Origin: Asterella californica
Taxonomy: Eukaryota > Streptophyta > Marchantiopsida > Marchantiales > Aytoniaceae
Direction: 5' to 3'
DNA: 64,000 nt
Assembly: GCA_036924285.1 (NCBI GenBank)
Contig: JAYKYS010000017.1
Coordinates: 3,391,501 to 3,455,500 of the forward strand
Within the stretch, counting starts at the first letter, position 1. The number at the start of each line of letters is the position of its first letter. This document shows positions 44,109 to 54,285 of the stretch, piece after piece. Both the position numbers and the translations under genes were made by a program. Below the pieces are notes generated by a model, which ran no database searches, had not been told where the DNA came from, and worked only from the letters and a program-made list of their open reading frames with translations.

Positions 44109-46125
44109 TGTCGTAGTGCATGACGTTCAAGGTGCGGAAATGGAACTTCAGAAGACACTCAACCTGCATTTGTTCGGGAAGCTGCGCCCTAGCTTATCAA
44201 GCTGGGCAGGAGCTAAGCTGGGGCCATGCTTGATAAGCTGCCCCCTAGCTTAGACTGAAATATCACCTTGAAAGAGGTCGAAGAGCATCAGAATGCAGAG
44301 CTCGGCGAGGAGAGCGACTTTGTGCTTCCAGTTTCGACAGAAAGTGTTTTAAGTAGTAGTTAGTACGGGGTTTAGACTGAGAAATGCATGAAAGAGGGAA
44401 ATCTGTCGATTTTAGCTCGTGGCTCAAACTCAGAATCTGATAGCGTGAGCGTGTAGGTGTTCACAAGTACTATAATTTTGACTCTTTATTCATTAAAAAC
44501 GGAGTTGTATAGTGAAGTTAGAGTAGGAAAGGCTAGTAAAGACTTTACATGTAAACTTCTTTGTAAAAGCATGTGTACGGAAAATTTAACTGTTATGAAC
44601 AGAACTCAAGGCCATCCCAGTGATAGGGCGCCTGCCTAAGGAGGAGGAGGTCTCAGGATCAAATCCCCCTGCCCTTGGGTTCCTATTCCGGCATGTTGGC
44701 CTCCCGGATGGGAGTCTATGTTGGGTGTGCAGCCATGTCCTGCATATCTAAGGGCGGGAGACCGGTATCTCCCTTAATCGTGGGCTTCTTGGCCTAAGCC
44801 TCCGCATGCCATCCTGAATATACTATGAGAGATACCTGGTGCGCATATGGAGGGGCTGTAAGCCCTGTGGGGCAGCCTCATAAGTGTTAGGGCTTCGGCC
44901 TACATTGGATGACTTGTAGTATATTCAGGGTGGCATCAAGGGCACGGGAAACTTTTGTCAATCTGTTATTTATCCATCGAGTCGGTTTAGCAATGACGAG
45001 GGAAGCAGTGTGGCATTTTACAGTGAAGGAGTCTGCTTTACAGAGGTAGCTGTGTACTTTTATTTAAAAGAGAGTCAGTTTTGAAAGAAGAGTTTTGTAC
45101 GTAAGGACAGTAAGGGGGCAGCTTAAGCTGGGGGCCTGCTTGTGATAAGCGACTGTGCTTATAAGGACAGCAGGAGGGCAGCTTAAGCTGGGCCCTTAGC
45201 TTTTAGGTTAAGTACCTGCGACGGCTGAAGATCGGGAGACACTTTTTGAGGAGATTTCTTTTTTCTACAGAGAGCTGGGAGCTGAAGCGGAAGGAGAAGC
45301 TTGGAGGCTGGGGGGAGATCAATTTTTTCAGACAGAACTGAATTGAGGAATTGGGGTGATCGCGACAGAGGGACGGACAAGTATTTGGGGGATTGAGAGC
45401 AGTTTGGAAGCAGAATTTCTTCTGATCGGACAGGAGGCAGTTTTATTGAAGGAGAATGTTTTGATAATCTGCAAGGGACTCTTGATTGACGCTGGATTAA
45501 ATTCTTGATAGTTTTGAGTTGGGAGGTTGACGCAGAGAAAAGATTAGGAGTTTGGGGTCTGAATTTCATCTACCATACTTGAGTTGAGGCGAATTTGGTA
45601 AGAGCGAAAGAGAGCATTAGTTGAGCGGAGGGACTGGAACTGAGACTGAGAAGGTCAAGTTTCTTGAGAAATTTCAGTGCTGAAGCTGTCGTAGGGAGGG
45701 CTACAAGGCTTTGGAGTTTCAAATCTTCATCGGTTGTAGGTTCTGGAGAGAAATCTGCTGGAGAAAATACTAGTTGAGTGGGAATTTGCTGTTTGACATC
45801 TGCGGTGATCAACGTAAGGAGTTGAGTAGAGATAGGTTGTAAATTGATATATGTGGAGGACTATTGAGTGTGTTTGGAAGAGAAATAAAGCATCGTGAGT
45901 TCAGTATTCTCCTATCTGTTGTGTCTGAAGGTGGATCTGTCTCCTGAGACTTGAGACTTGATCTGTTGATTAGTAAGTGATCTATAGTCATAGTCACTGT
46001 GAGTGACTTCAGCTGTTGCGATCTCTTGCTTGGCTCTTGTCTTGGTATACAATCTCTACTTCTATCTCGCGATCTATCACAGCCAGAAGGCCCGTCCTTC
46101 CTGAGAAGGACTCTCCTTGACAACA
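44109..46125 (+). repeat. 5' LTR of plus-strand T element
   Basis: 2017 bp, TGTCGTAGTGCATGACG to CTCCTTGACAACA. The first 1.4 kb or so are close to the T-minus LTR (reversed 22371-24161); the last part differs. ACAT precedes it. It contains two direct copies of AAGGACAG...GGGCAGCTTAAGCTGGG (about 45104 and 45159), an inverted repeat and a tRNA-like segment. Confidence 0.75.
44611..44940 (+). repeat. tRNA-like segment and long inverted repeat inside T LTR
   Basis: GCCATCCCAGTGATAGGGCG (44611-44630) resembles a pol III A box. GGATCAAATCC (44656-44666) resembles a B box, at tRNA-like spacing. About 140 bp further, ATGCCATCCTGAATATACTA (about 44807) and TAGTATATTCAGGGTGGCAT (about 44917) are near-perfect reverse complements with a loop of about 90 bp. 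The same arrangement is in both T-minus LTRs (boxes near 23603-23650). It looks like a tRNA-derived SINE head captured in the LTR. Confidence 0.5.
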
Positions 46126-46145
46126 TATAGTAGCCTCGTATTTTT

Positions 46146-46163
46146 GGCACCGCTGCCAGAGAT
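46146..46163 (+). promoter_or_regulatory. Primer binding site, tRNA-Asp type
   Basis: TGGCACCGCTGCCAGAGA, against TGGCGCCGTTGCCGGGGA, the tRNA-Asp primer site known from plant Tat/Athila elements. It lies 20 bp past the LTR end. The differences are mostly transitions. Confidence 0.65.
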
Positions 46164-48014
46164 TTCATCTTAGTAACGATTGTTCGAAGCTTCCTAGATC
46201 TGTGTCTCATCCGGACTATGACCGGATGACTCTCATAGAACTTTAGAGGCTAGAACGGAAGAAGTAAGAGACATTGCGTTATTACACTGAGAGGTTTCAA
46301 GACCTCCTGGATCACATCCTCCAAAATCAAGGAAGACCCGGTTATTGTGCTCAGGTACTTGGGAGGATTGTCTCAAGAGATGGAGTTGTATTGTAGAAGA
46401 GGAGGAGGTGATGACTTAGTAGAGGTATAGAAGTATCCATAGCAGTATGAAACCTCGAGCAGTACTCAGAATATGACGAAAGATAGAGAAAAGACCCGAA
46501 GAAGTCCAGAAAGTCGAAGAAGCCTTCCAAGAAATCTAAGAGGAAGTCTAAGTCCACTGAAACTGATAACAGTGCTTCGGAAGCATCATCTGCTTCTGAA
46601 GAGTATAGTGTCAAAAGTTCAGAATCAGAGTTTGAACAAGAGGTGAAGAAGAAGAAAGAGAAGTCTCGAGGTCGAGAAGAATTTGTGCAGAAGATCTCAG
46701 ACTTAGATGATTCAGTCTGCACCTGACCCCCAAATTGATGAAATACTAAAGCAGTTTGCAGACCTAAAGGTTCATCTTCTGAACCCAAAGGACAAGCGGA
46801 AGCAACCCATGGCTTCCCGGTCAAACATTTGGTGCAATCATTGTAACTCTTCCGAACACACCAGAGATCAGTATACACAAGATCAAGCTGTTAATTGGAC
46901 AGATTGGGAAGAAGACGATGAAGGGTATCTACACGATCGAAGTAGAGAATCCTATGACAAGATTAAGACGATATAACATTTCACTCCTATCCCTCCTGCT
47001 CAGTTTAATCATTATACTTCTAGAGACAGGGCTGGTACTATACAGATCCGGATGCCTTGGCAACTATCGTCATCACAACGACCTCTAAACCCTCTTCCTG
47101 GAGCATGTAACAATTGTGGAGAGATAAGACACTGATGGTCCATCTGTCCTCATCCCAGAAGACAGATTGAGCAAGTGCCCTTGTGTGGGAATTGTAAAGA
47201 AGCATGACACTTCACATAGAACTATCTTCAGACTCTACGCCCACGACATATGATCAGATTTGCGGATACCACACCTCCTATAGAAGCAACATCAAATTTT
47301 AAGCTCGAGTTAGCAATGGTACAACAAATCTCTAGAGAAGAAGAAGATCCTGGGGATTGCACGGATTGTCTACACATAGAGGAAGACGAATCAGACCTTA
47401 GGAAGCACATAGGAAAGAAGCCTCAGCTGCAAAAGATGACTGCAACTCAGAAGAAGAAGCCACCTGAGAAAGCATCATCTTTTACACGACGGATGGTACT
47501 GTTTGGAGCCCTTGCTCAGATTCAGACAGTTGGTCTCCAGAAGAGATCCTGGATGATGCAGTACTCAAGGTGAGTACTAGAAGCAGAGGGCAGTCAGAAT
47601 CCCGTCGTAAGGAGACTAAGAAGAAGAAGCAGCATAAGGAGAGATCACCCTCTCCCGAACGACCTTCCTCTCCTGCTTATGACAAGGAAGATCCGAAGTA
47701 ATTTGCTCCTGATATCAAAAAAGAAGTAGAAGCGATCATGCAAGAAGAACAGGAGGAGGGACGGAAGATAGTGCAGAAGCTTCCGCCATCAATCACGGAA
47801 GCCCTTGTTTCGTAGGAACAGCTTCCAGTCGAGGAAAGATCCACTTCAGGTTTAGAAATAACTTCACCTAAGGAAGTTACTTCTGAACCTTCCCTATTGG
47901 AAACTCTAGTCACTCTTTTAGAGCGATCTTCTTATGATTTCTTACGAGATTTGTGGAATCAAAAGACGAATGTAACCTTCTAACAACTTCTAGATGAAAA
48001 TGTTGATTACATGA
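46164..48014 (+). pseudogene. Plus-strand T element Gag and gag-pol linker (decayed)
   Basis: Several frames. A Ser/Lys-rich region (46490-46680) is followed by QIDEILKQFADLKVHLL and a zinc knuckle C-N-H-C-...-H-...-Y (about 46836-46880) whose last Cys is Tyr. A second knuckle-like segment, C-N-N-C-G, is near 47108. An acidic linker runs to SLLETLVTLLERS and LLDENVDYM at 48014, where the ORF1 unit interrupts it. With the unit removed the frame continues to a stop at about 51301. This N-terminal half of a Ty3 polyprotein is not closely like the T-minus gag. Confidence 0.6.
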
Positions 48015-48800
48015 TGTAACACACAAGAAAACCAAAAGATGCTCGAAAGTAGTAATTTAAGGATCGAACCCACAGAGATGCAAGTAAAGATCATCCAAAA
48101 GTAGTAAACACGTAACAAAGGTGATTCTTTATAGTTGTCTTTTATTCTCACGGGCAGAAATCAGTCCCGGTAGAGATCAAACTCAGATCTATCCGACAAG
48201 ACAGAGTTGATAATCCTGACAAACAAACATAACAGGTACTGAACAGGTTAGGGACCTCAAGAAACAGATGAACAACAGAGGAACAGAGTCACGGACGGAA
48301 ATGTCACACGAGGAAGTACTGCTGAAGTGCTACTAAGTAGCCTCTAACACCATAAACGCTAAGTATCTTCACACTAAGTTACTTTCACTACTACTGTTCT
48401 CGGAAAACTCTGGCGAAGAAGACTCTTCTTCCGCCGAAGAACTAGATTGAACTTCTTCCTAAGTGTTCCACCAAAGAACAACTTCTTCCGAATTCAACTT
48501 CGCCCAAGAACGTCTTCGTAGGAAACTAACTCCGCAGATGCTGGTCTATTCTCAGTCTTCGCCGTAAACGTTCTACTCTGATTTCAAATGTCAACAGCAA
48601 ATTCTTCGGCACCCAGACTAATTCCTACCACAGCAAACTACGATACTTCGTAGGTAAATCTTTCGCAGAAGACAAAACACTCAATGGCTCCGTAAACTCA
48701 GGAAATAGAAAACTCAAAAATGATAAAACACATAGAGGTCTTGAATACGAACAACACAACGCTTATATACAGATTTTCCCGAAGATGACGGATCTTCTTC

Positions 48801-50633
48801 CTAAGAAGTCGGGCGTACTTTTGGACCGTCGGATGAAGATCCTGTGTCCGAAACGACACCAGGAACGACACCGCTTTCTATCGCTAACTCTCTACCTATC
48901 TCACAAACTGAGAACTCTACGGTTGCTCTAACCTCCCTAAGCTCTCTAACTACTCGCTGTCCTAACCTAGCTACCCGGTTCCTAGCTGAAGTACCCTCCG
49001 CATCTGCAGCTAAGAACTCCTCTCTAACCTGGCGAAGAAATCCCGCTTCCTCGGTGTCCAGCTCAACGGCGAAGTAGTTCTTCAGCACTGGCTCGACCCT
49101 ACTCCGAAGTTGAGCACTTAGCTCCTCGGCCTTGATTGTGCGTCGCTTCAGATCCTCGATCTCCTGCGTCATCTCCGCGACAACATCCAGGTTCCTATCC
49201 CGTTGAAGTCGTACCTCGTCCAACTCCTTCTTCGTCAAAGACAGAACCTTCTCATGCTCGTTGTCGCGATCAATCTTCTGCCGAAGAAGTTCCTCCTTCT
49301 CTGATGTCACACTCTTCAGTTCATCGGTCCTCGTCTGCGCCTCCTTCTGGGCCATGCGAAGTGCAGCTCTCAGATTCTCCTTCTCTTCCTTCCAGTTACC
49401 TCGGCCGAAGTGCATCGTATGCACTAACTCTGCCAGGTTCAGCTTCCTACCGACAACTTCCTCGTAGGTCCCGCGGTTCGCTTCCAAGCTGTGCAGTAAC
49501 GGTACAACTACATCTTTGAGGTAATCCGCCGAAGAAGCTAATCGTTCGATCTCACCAACTGTCGATGGAGAAACAACGCTCTTCGGTGTAGTGGCAACGT
49601 CCTTCTCCATCTGAGGAGTACTCCCTTCCTCGGCTTCCTCGGTCGCCTCTTCAACTGCTTCATCATCGGTCCGAACCGTCTTCGTCATCTTCATCTTCTT
49701 CCGAGACTTCTGCACAGACCTCGGCGTCTCTTCCAGAGGTTTCTTCCTTCCACTCCTGCGAATCGGAGGAGATACCTCGACTACATCTTCGTCTTCGGCC
49801 GGAGTAACTGCTTTGGGCGTCTTCTCTGCAGCTGGTGTTGAAGTCGATGCCTCCTGCCTCGGCGTAGTATCAGCCGCTACTTCGGTCGCTGCTTCGGGCG
49901 CTGCTTCCTCGGCCTCAATTTCATCGAAGAGCTTCTCAAGTTGCGCGTCTCGGGCTGGAGTCTGCACTACTTGAAATTCTTCATCCTCGGCAATTGCGGT
50001 AAAGCCTAACTTCGTCTGTTGTGCCTCAGATAGCAACCCCATCCCCATATAGAACACCGATACAAAGGGTCCTATGTACGCCAAGTCATTCGCGTTCCAA
50101 AGCTTCAGCACATGTCGGTGGATGATCCTCGCCCAATGTGCTCTTCGTCCGGCGAAGAGCTGCTCGATGAAGTTGATTTGCCAGTTCGACATGTATGTCG
50201 TTCTTCGTGGCCTGAAGATCGCCATAATCGCATCGGCTACTTCTCTCTTCTTCGGATCGCAGTAATCGCTTGTCCGGTAACCGTTCCTCCCTAGAGGTAA
50301 TTCCTTGAACAGATTCGGGAAGGTCTTCACTGCTTCGGGCGAAGCAGCGGCAGCTATGGTGTCAAAAAGAAGATCACCTTCCCGTCCCGCATCGTCGATT
50401 CCCAAGACACTGGTCCAGTGAGCTTCGGTCCAGTTACAGGGTCGCCCATAGTGATCATCGGCCGGATGTTGTTTGCACATCTTCAACTTATGCACCAATT
50501 TGGAGGAAACCATCCCCCACCAAGGAAGCAAGAGGAACGATAACCCCATTTCCTCGAGGTCCTTGTCATAGCGGCGAAGAGCTAGTCGATTAACTTCAAA
50601 GGCTCGGAGCCTCGGCGCCTTAGTCGTCTGCAT
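48801..50633 (-). CDS. ORF1: uncharacterised protein with globular N-domain, acidic linker and coiled coil
   Basis: The only long undamaged frame in the window: about 610 codons from ATG at 50633, open upstream to a GTG at 50903. I chose the ATG because the copy at 60136 starts at the equivalent point and copy 1 also has ATG there; TATA-like GATATAAG is about 240 bp upstream. Residues 1-205 form a Trp-rich globular domain (LSFLLLPWWG, NWTEAHWTSVLG, NWQINFIEQLFAGRRAHWARI, LAYIGPFVSVFYMG), resembling plant mobile-domain or gypsy-type transposon domains in style. Residues 240-350 are acidic and Ala/Thr-rich, with basic patches (RRSGRKK, SRKKMKMTK) that could be nuclear signals. Residues 410-515 are coiled coil (EEVVGRKLNL to LKRRTIKAEEL). 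Function unknown; retroelement accessory protein inferred. Confidence 0.75.
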   Translation of the reverse strand: MQTTKAPRLRAFEVNRLALRRYDKDLEEMGLSFLLLPWWGMVSSKLVHKLKMCKQHPADDHYGRPCNWTEAHWTSVLGIDDAGREGDLLFDTIAAAASPEAVKTFPNLFKELPLGRNGYRTSDYCDPKKREVADAIMAIFRPRRTTYMSNWQINFIEQLFAGRRAHWARIIHRHVLKLWNANDLAYIGPFVSVFYMGMGLLSEAQQTKLGFTAIAEDEEFQVVQTPARDAQLEKLFDEIEAEEAAPEAATEVAADTTPRQEASTSTPAAEKTPKAVTPAEDEDVVEVSPPIRRSGRKKPLEETPRSVQKSRKKMKMTKTVRTDDEAVEEATEEAEEGSTPQMEKDVATTPKSVVSPSTVGEIERLASSADYLKDVVVPLLHSLEANRGTYEEVVGRKLNLAELVHTMHFGRGNWKEEKENLRAALRMAQKEAQTRTDELKSVTSEKEELLRQKIDRDNEHEKVLSLTKKELDEVRLQRDRNLDVVAEMTQEIEDLKRRTIKAEELSAQLRSRVEPVLKNYFAVELDTEEAGFLRQVREEFLAADAEGTSARNRVARLGQRVVRELREVRATVEFSVCEIGRELAIESGVVPGVVSDTGSSSDGPKVRPTS

Positions 50634-50874
50634 CCCGCGCATCCCTAGGATCACTGCAACGATCTTCGCTACAAACGGATTCCTCGCTGCAATCCTTTCC
50701 TCGCCCGTAACTGATGTACTTCTTCGCAAATTGGCTTCCTCGCCGATCACTCGCGAATTGGCTTCCTCGCCCGTAACTGGTGTACTTCGGCGTTCGGTAA
50801 ATGCGGCTCTCTGCGCCCTGCTATCGCTCGCTCTGGGAATAGTAAAACAGTAAAGTAAACAACTTGTTACCTTG

Positions 50875-50882
50875 CTTATATC
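50875..50882 (-). promoter_or_regulatory. TATA-like box upstream of ORF1
   Basis: The minus strand reads GATATAAG within GCGGGATATAAGCAAGG. Equivalent sites are at 4071-4078 in copy 1 (CATATAAG) and near 59936 in the third copy (CTATATAC), each just downstream of a TTCGGCACGTGC-like or CACGTGC motif. Conservation across copies supports promoter function. Confidence 0.55.
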
Positions 50883-51213
50883 CCGCGATAGACTTTCCTG
50901 CACGTGCCGAAGTTAGGGTTTTCCTCTTGACGACTGACATTCTTCAGTCGGCTGTAACTTCGTCATTCGGTCTCCGATTGCCTCGCACAACATATCGTTA
51001 GAAAGCTCTTCGCCCGAGGAATTCATCTATGAGAAAATCATCTTTCATTGTCTCCATAGATTCGATAAATTCCTCCAGAACTGGGATTCTTCACTAAACT
51101 TCTAATTAACACTATTCTACTCATATCGTTTATCTTCTATCATCTATTCTTCTTATTTACTTTACAATTAATCAATTAATTAACAAAACGAAAAACCAAG
51201 GCTTCACACATGA

Positions 51214-51298
51214 ACCTGTTACAGTCTGTCCCTCGAGGATCGAGGAAGAGGAGAAAAGTGAAACTTCTCCAGAGCACCCTGGGATCGGGATAATTGTG
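51214..51298 (+). pseudogene. Plus-strand T element gag-pol, short remnant after the ORF1 unit
   Basis: Continues the frame of 48014 with SVPRGSRKRRKVKLLQS and ends where the chromovirus LTR begins. No protease or RT of this element follows; it was cut by the chromovirus copy on the right. Confidence 0.55.
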
Positions 51299-52439
51299 TG
51301 CACCTACCGCCTTGTTGCACCAACGGAAGCCCTTGCTCACTAGGTCACGAAATTCACACCGCTAACATGCAAACCACAATCACAAGTTAGCGTCCATGCA
51401 CCACTTACCTTAACTCTATCTGGTCCGGACCAGAGCTGGACTGTCTCCTTAATCATCAAGTTCAGCAATCCCTAAGTCCCGACCTAGACTCGCCTAGGTC
51501 GGTCTCAAACATGAACAAGCCACAAGATGACTTGGGACGGGCTTCCCATAAAGTCCAGGTCCTAAACGATACCTCCAGCACACCTAGCGGTCCAACCGCC
51601 CATGATGTCCGTCTGGTTCTAGGCTCCCGAATGGTGGTCTAACCCGTTGATTCGTTCCCTAGTCTTGCTCCAGCCCTTACATTATTCCTAAGTTCAGACG
51701 TCCAAGTCTGAACTGGAACGTGCCTTGGAACCGGCCCAGCTATCACCTCATGCCCTCAGAGTCCGTCCACCGAACCCTGGGATCGGGTGACTCATCCAGA
51801 CCCACCTAGGCAACGAGTCTCCCTCATATATACTTCTGGGGATCGGCGGCCTCGTCCTCCTCTTTGGTCGTTGAAAATTATACCACAACCTGATCCTGGT
51901 TCGGCCATAATTCTCATCTCGGAGATCAATTCGAGGAGTTCTACATATCACTAGAAAGCTCTCGCCGAGACCTTTTCAATGATATCTTACTCATTTCGTG
52001 ATCTTACGTGGAGCTCCGTCCACGACCTAAAATTTCACTAGAGCTCCAACACTTAGCCGTTTTTCAGAAACCTATGGTCCAGACCTAGACTCGAACCATG
52101 TGGGTGGGACCAGCGTCTGAACCATGATCCGTCAGCATCTCGGACCGACGTCCCGTCTCACATCTCAAACCCACATCTCAAACCTATGTCTCAGACCTAT
52201 GTTTCAATCTGTTCCCAGACTTGCCCCCTTATGTCAACGTTCGTCTGGGGTCGTCTTGGGATAGGTCCTTATGTCCTAACCCAATGTTCCTATCTTGGTT
52301 CAGAGAACCACTTAGGGTTCATCTGATCTCGACTTCTCGATCAGCTGTTCAGTCCTACTAGCAGCGTTCACAACCTAGCTCAAGTCCACTAGGGTTCTGT
52401 TCGCGTCTGCGCCCGACATTGAGACTGAGTGTCGTGTCA
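51299..52439 (-). repeat. CHR-minus 3' LTR
   Basis: Reverse of the CHR LTRs: on the plus strand it begins TGCACCTACCGCC and ends GAGTGTCGTGTCA. On the minus strand the polypurine tract CCAAAGTGGGAGTGAA lies just upstream (52440-52455). Reversed TATA near 51825 and the GTAAGT...TTTGCA stretch near 51366-51405 are kept. Confidence 0.8.
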
Positions 52440-52455
52440 TTCACTCCCACTTTGG

Positions 52456-53144
52456 AGGTTGATGCTCTCATGAACAATGATCCTTAAGTTAACGTCAAGT
52501 GCAAAATGAGTAGTCAACCCCTTGGTGCTAGAATTGCGGTCTGGTAGCTAATCCGCTTGGCTTGAGTCTTAAGTTGTCGCTAGAACATTTAGAAAATTCC
52601 AACTAGTCTCGGCAAAAGCCTTACTTTTTTGACCAACCTTAAACAAAACTAGTTGACAATTTCTAAACATTCTACTTAAGACTCTAACTTGCTAACTATA
52701 AGTATTCACACCTACTTACGAGGTCCCCCGAAACTCACTTTCTGGTCACAACCTGATTTGACTTAGACGCGAGACTAAGTTTATCTTGCAGTTGACAAAC
52801 TACAACGCAAGATCATCCCAAGTCCGAAGACAAGTATAAAAGTTCATACTTGCTTTGTCAGCGCTAAGGCAAACCTAAGTCTTGATTTAGGTGCTTATCC
52901 AAACCAGCTCGCTTCCTTTGAGTGTGTTTCGTTCCTCCTCTTGACAACATCCTAGGCATCTGACCAGAACTAGTCATAGCCATGCACTACCAATACACTT
53001 AGACAAATTTCAAGAAACAAAGTCTTTATTTCCACAAAATATAAAGTAAAGTTACAAAGTCCATCGGCTCAAGTCGCCTCAAGTTGCTACTCGTATGGTT
53101 CGTCGTCTCTTCACTCCTCGTTGGAAGGAGATGTCCTCATCTTG
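52456..53144 (-). other. CHR-minus 3' noncoding region
   Basis: Collinear with 12379-13099 in reverse. The palindromes that are intact in the other two copies are damaged here: the one near 52826-52848 has mismatches, and one arm of the CTAAGTCTTGA repeat is lost near 52870. No coding seen. Confidence 0.6.
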
Positions 53145-54285
53145 TTAACACCCTTGTTGTCCTTGTCTCTGTTTGAAGAGGTCCAATACTTCGCTGGCAT
53201 GTGTTAGCTCTTTCTCTAGCACCCAAGTTGCTTCCTTCAAATGGTATCCACGCCATTTGACTAAGTACTCCATTCGGTTAGATTTACACCGTGATCGCAA
53301 GATGGTCTCTACCTCATATTCTGCTTCGCCTTGCACGACATCAGGTTGAGACCTGAGAACCTGTTTGCGCTCCGGCCGCAAATCATCCTTGAAGTATCTC
53401 TTTAATAAGAAACATGGAAAGTCGGATGCAACTACCATTCGGGAGGAAGGTCTAACGTATAGACATCTTCGTGCGGATTCTTGACTATGACAAAAGGTCC
53501 GGTAAACTTCGATGAAACATTCATCGATATTCCCTCCGAAAGGATGAAGTTCTTCATACTTAACCATACTTCTTCGCCCACTTGAAACTTCACTTGCCGT
53601 CGATGCTTGTTTACCTGCTTCGTGTACCGTTGCTGCGCCTTCTCGAGGTTCTTCTTTACTTGCTCCTCGTTCCGCTGCATTTTCGCCACCAACTCTTCAG
53701 CTGATATTTGCCGTGTTCTTGGTCGTGCCGATGTAGAATTCCCTGCAAGAGTCAAGTCAAGAGGCCCTTCTGGCTCATGTCCGTAAGCTAGTAAGAAAGA
53801 CGATTCGTCGGTTGCTGAATACTTCGTGGAATTGTAGCAATATTCTGCAAGACTGAGCCACTCCGCCCGATCACTTTGGTCCGCACTCACATAATTCCTC
53901 AAGTAGTGATTCAGAACCGAGTTAACTCGTTCCATTTGTCCATCCGTTTCGAGATGAAAAGTGATACTAAATTTTAACTTAGTTCTCAACTTATGAAACA
54001 AGTGTTTCCAAAAGGCACTTGTGAACTTATTGTTTGAGTATTATTTCAGAAATCTGAAATAATACTCCGAGGCAATCCATGTGAACGCCATCAAGTATCT
54101 AGGAACAACCAAGAAGTCATGAATGTTGTTGTAGTATCTAAGGTCGACGCAAACTTCGCTAGTTTGCTAAACCGGTCAACTATCACAAAGATTGCATTGT
54201 ATCCGTTTGAGTCAGGCAGAGAGGTGATGAAGTCCATGCTAATGCTTTCCCAAGGTCTGGCTGGAATCGACAAAGGATGAAGCAA
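53145..54285 (-). pseudogene. CHR-minus integrase core and chromodomain
   Basis: Start of the core with [11 protein letters not shown] near 54250. Stop-broken middle; the segment around 54005-54060 has a local disruption near GTTTGAG. FHLETDGQMERVN holds the Glu (about 53930). Open frame 54001-53432 with GEEVWLSMK, then GPFVIVKNPHEDVYTLDL. Chromodomain at about 53330-53170 with EYLVKWRGY. The HHCC domain is missing: at about 54286 the core joins straight to RNase H sequence. Confidence 0.85.

Larger units (their letters stand above)
48015..51208 (-). mobile_element. ORF1-bearing unit, copy 2: intact, 3194 bp, TSD CATGA
   Basis: Inserted in the plus-strand T element gag. CATGA is at 48010-48014 and 51209-51213. 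The minus strand starts TGTGAAGCC and ends GTGTGTTACA, so TG...CA ends. Removing it makes gag read through (DYM then NLLQ). Inside, in order on the minus strand: about 330 bp of AT-rich leader; TATA-like GATATAAG (50875-50882); an open frame to 48801; about 790 bp of tail with AATAAA (48141-48146). The two ends are not repeats of each other, and no PBS or pol is present. It could be a solo LTR carrying a gene, or an LTR-ended unit of new type. Confidence 0.85.

Noticed and set aside
44611..44690. A functional tRNA gene
   Set aside because: A and B box-like motifs are present, but I could not pair an acceptor stem or find a clear anticodon arm. The block repeats inside every T LTR, so it is treated as a tRNA-derived part.
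50634..50903. The upstream 90 codons as the ORF1 N-terminus
   Set aside because: The frame is open but starts at GTG and spans the TATA-like box. The copy at 60136 begins at the ATG equivalent to 50633.
48015..51208. The ORF1 unit as a DNA transposon with terminal inverted repeats
   Set aside because: Ends share only TGT (TGTGAAGCC against TGTAACACA inward), no transposase catalytic motif is visible, and the TG...CA ends with a 5-bp duplication fit LTR integration better. Not fully excluded.
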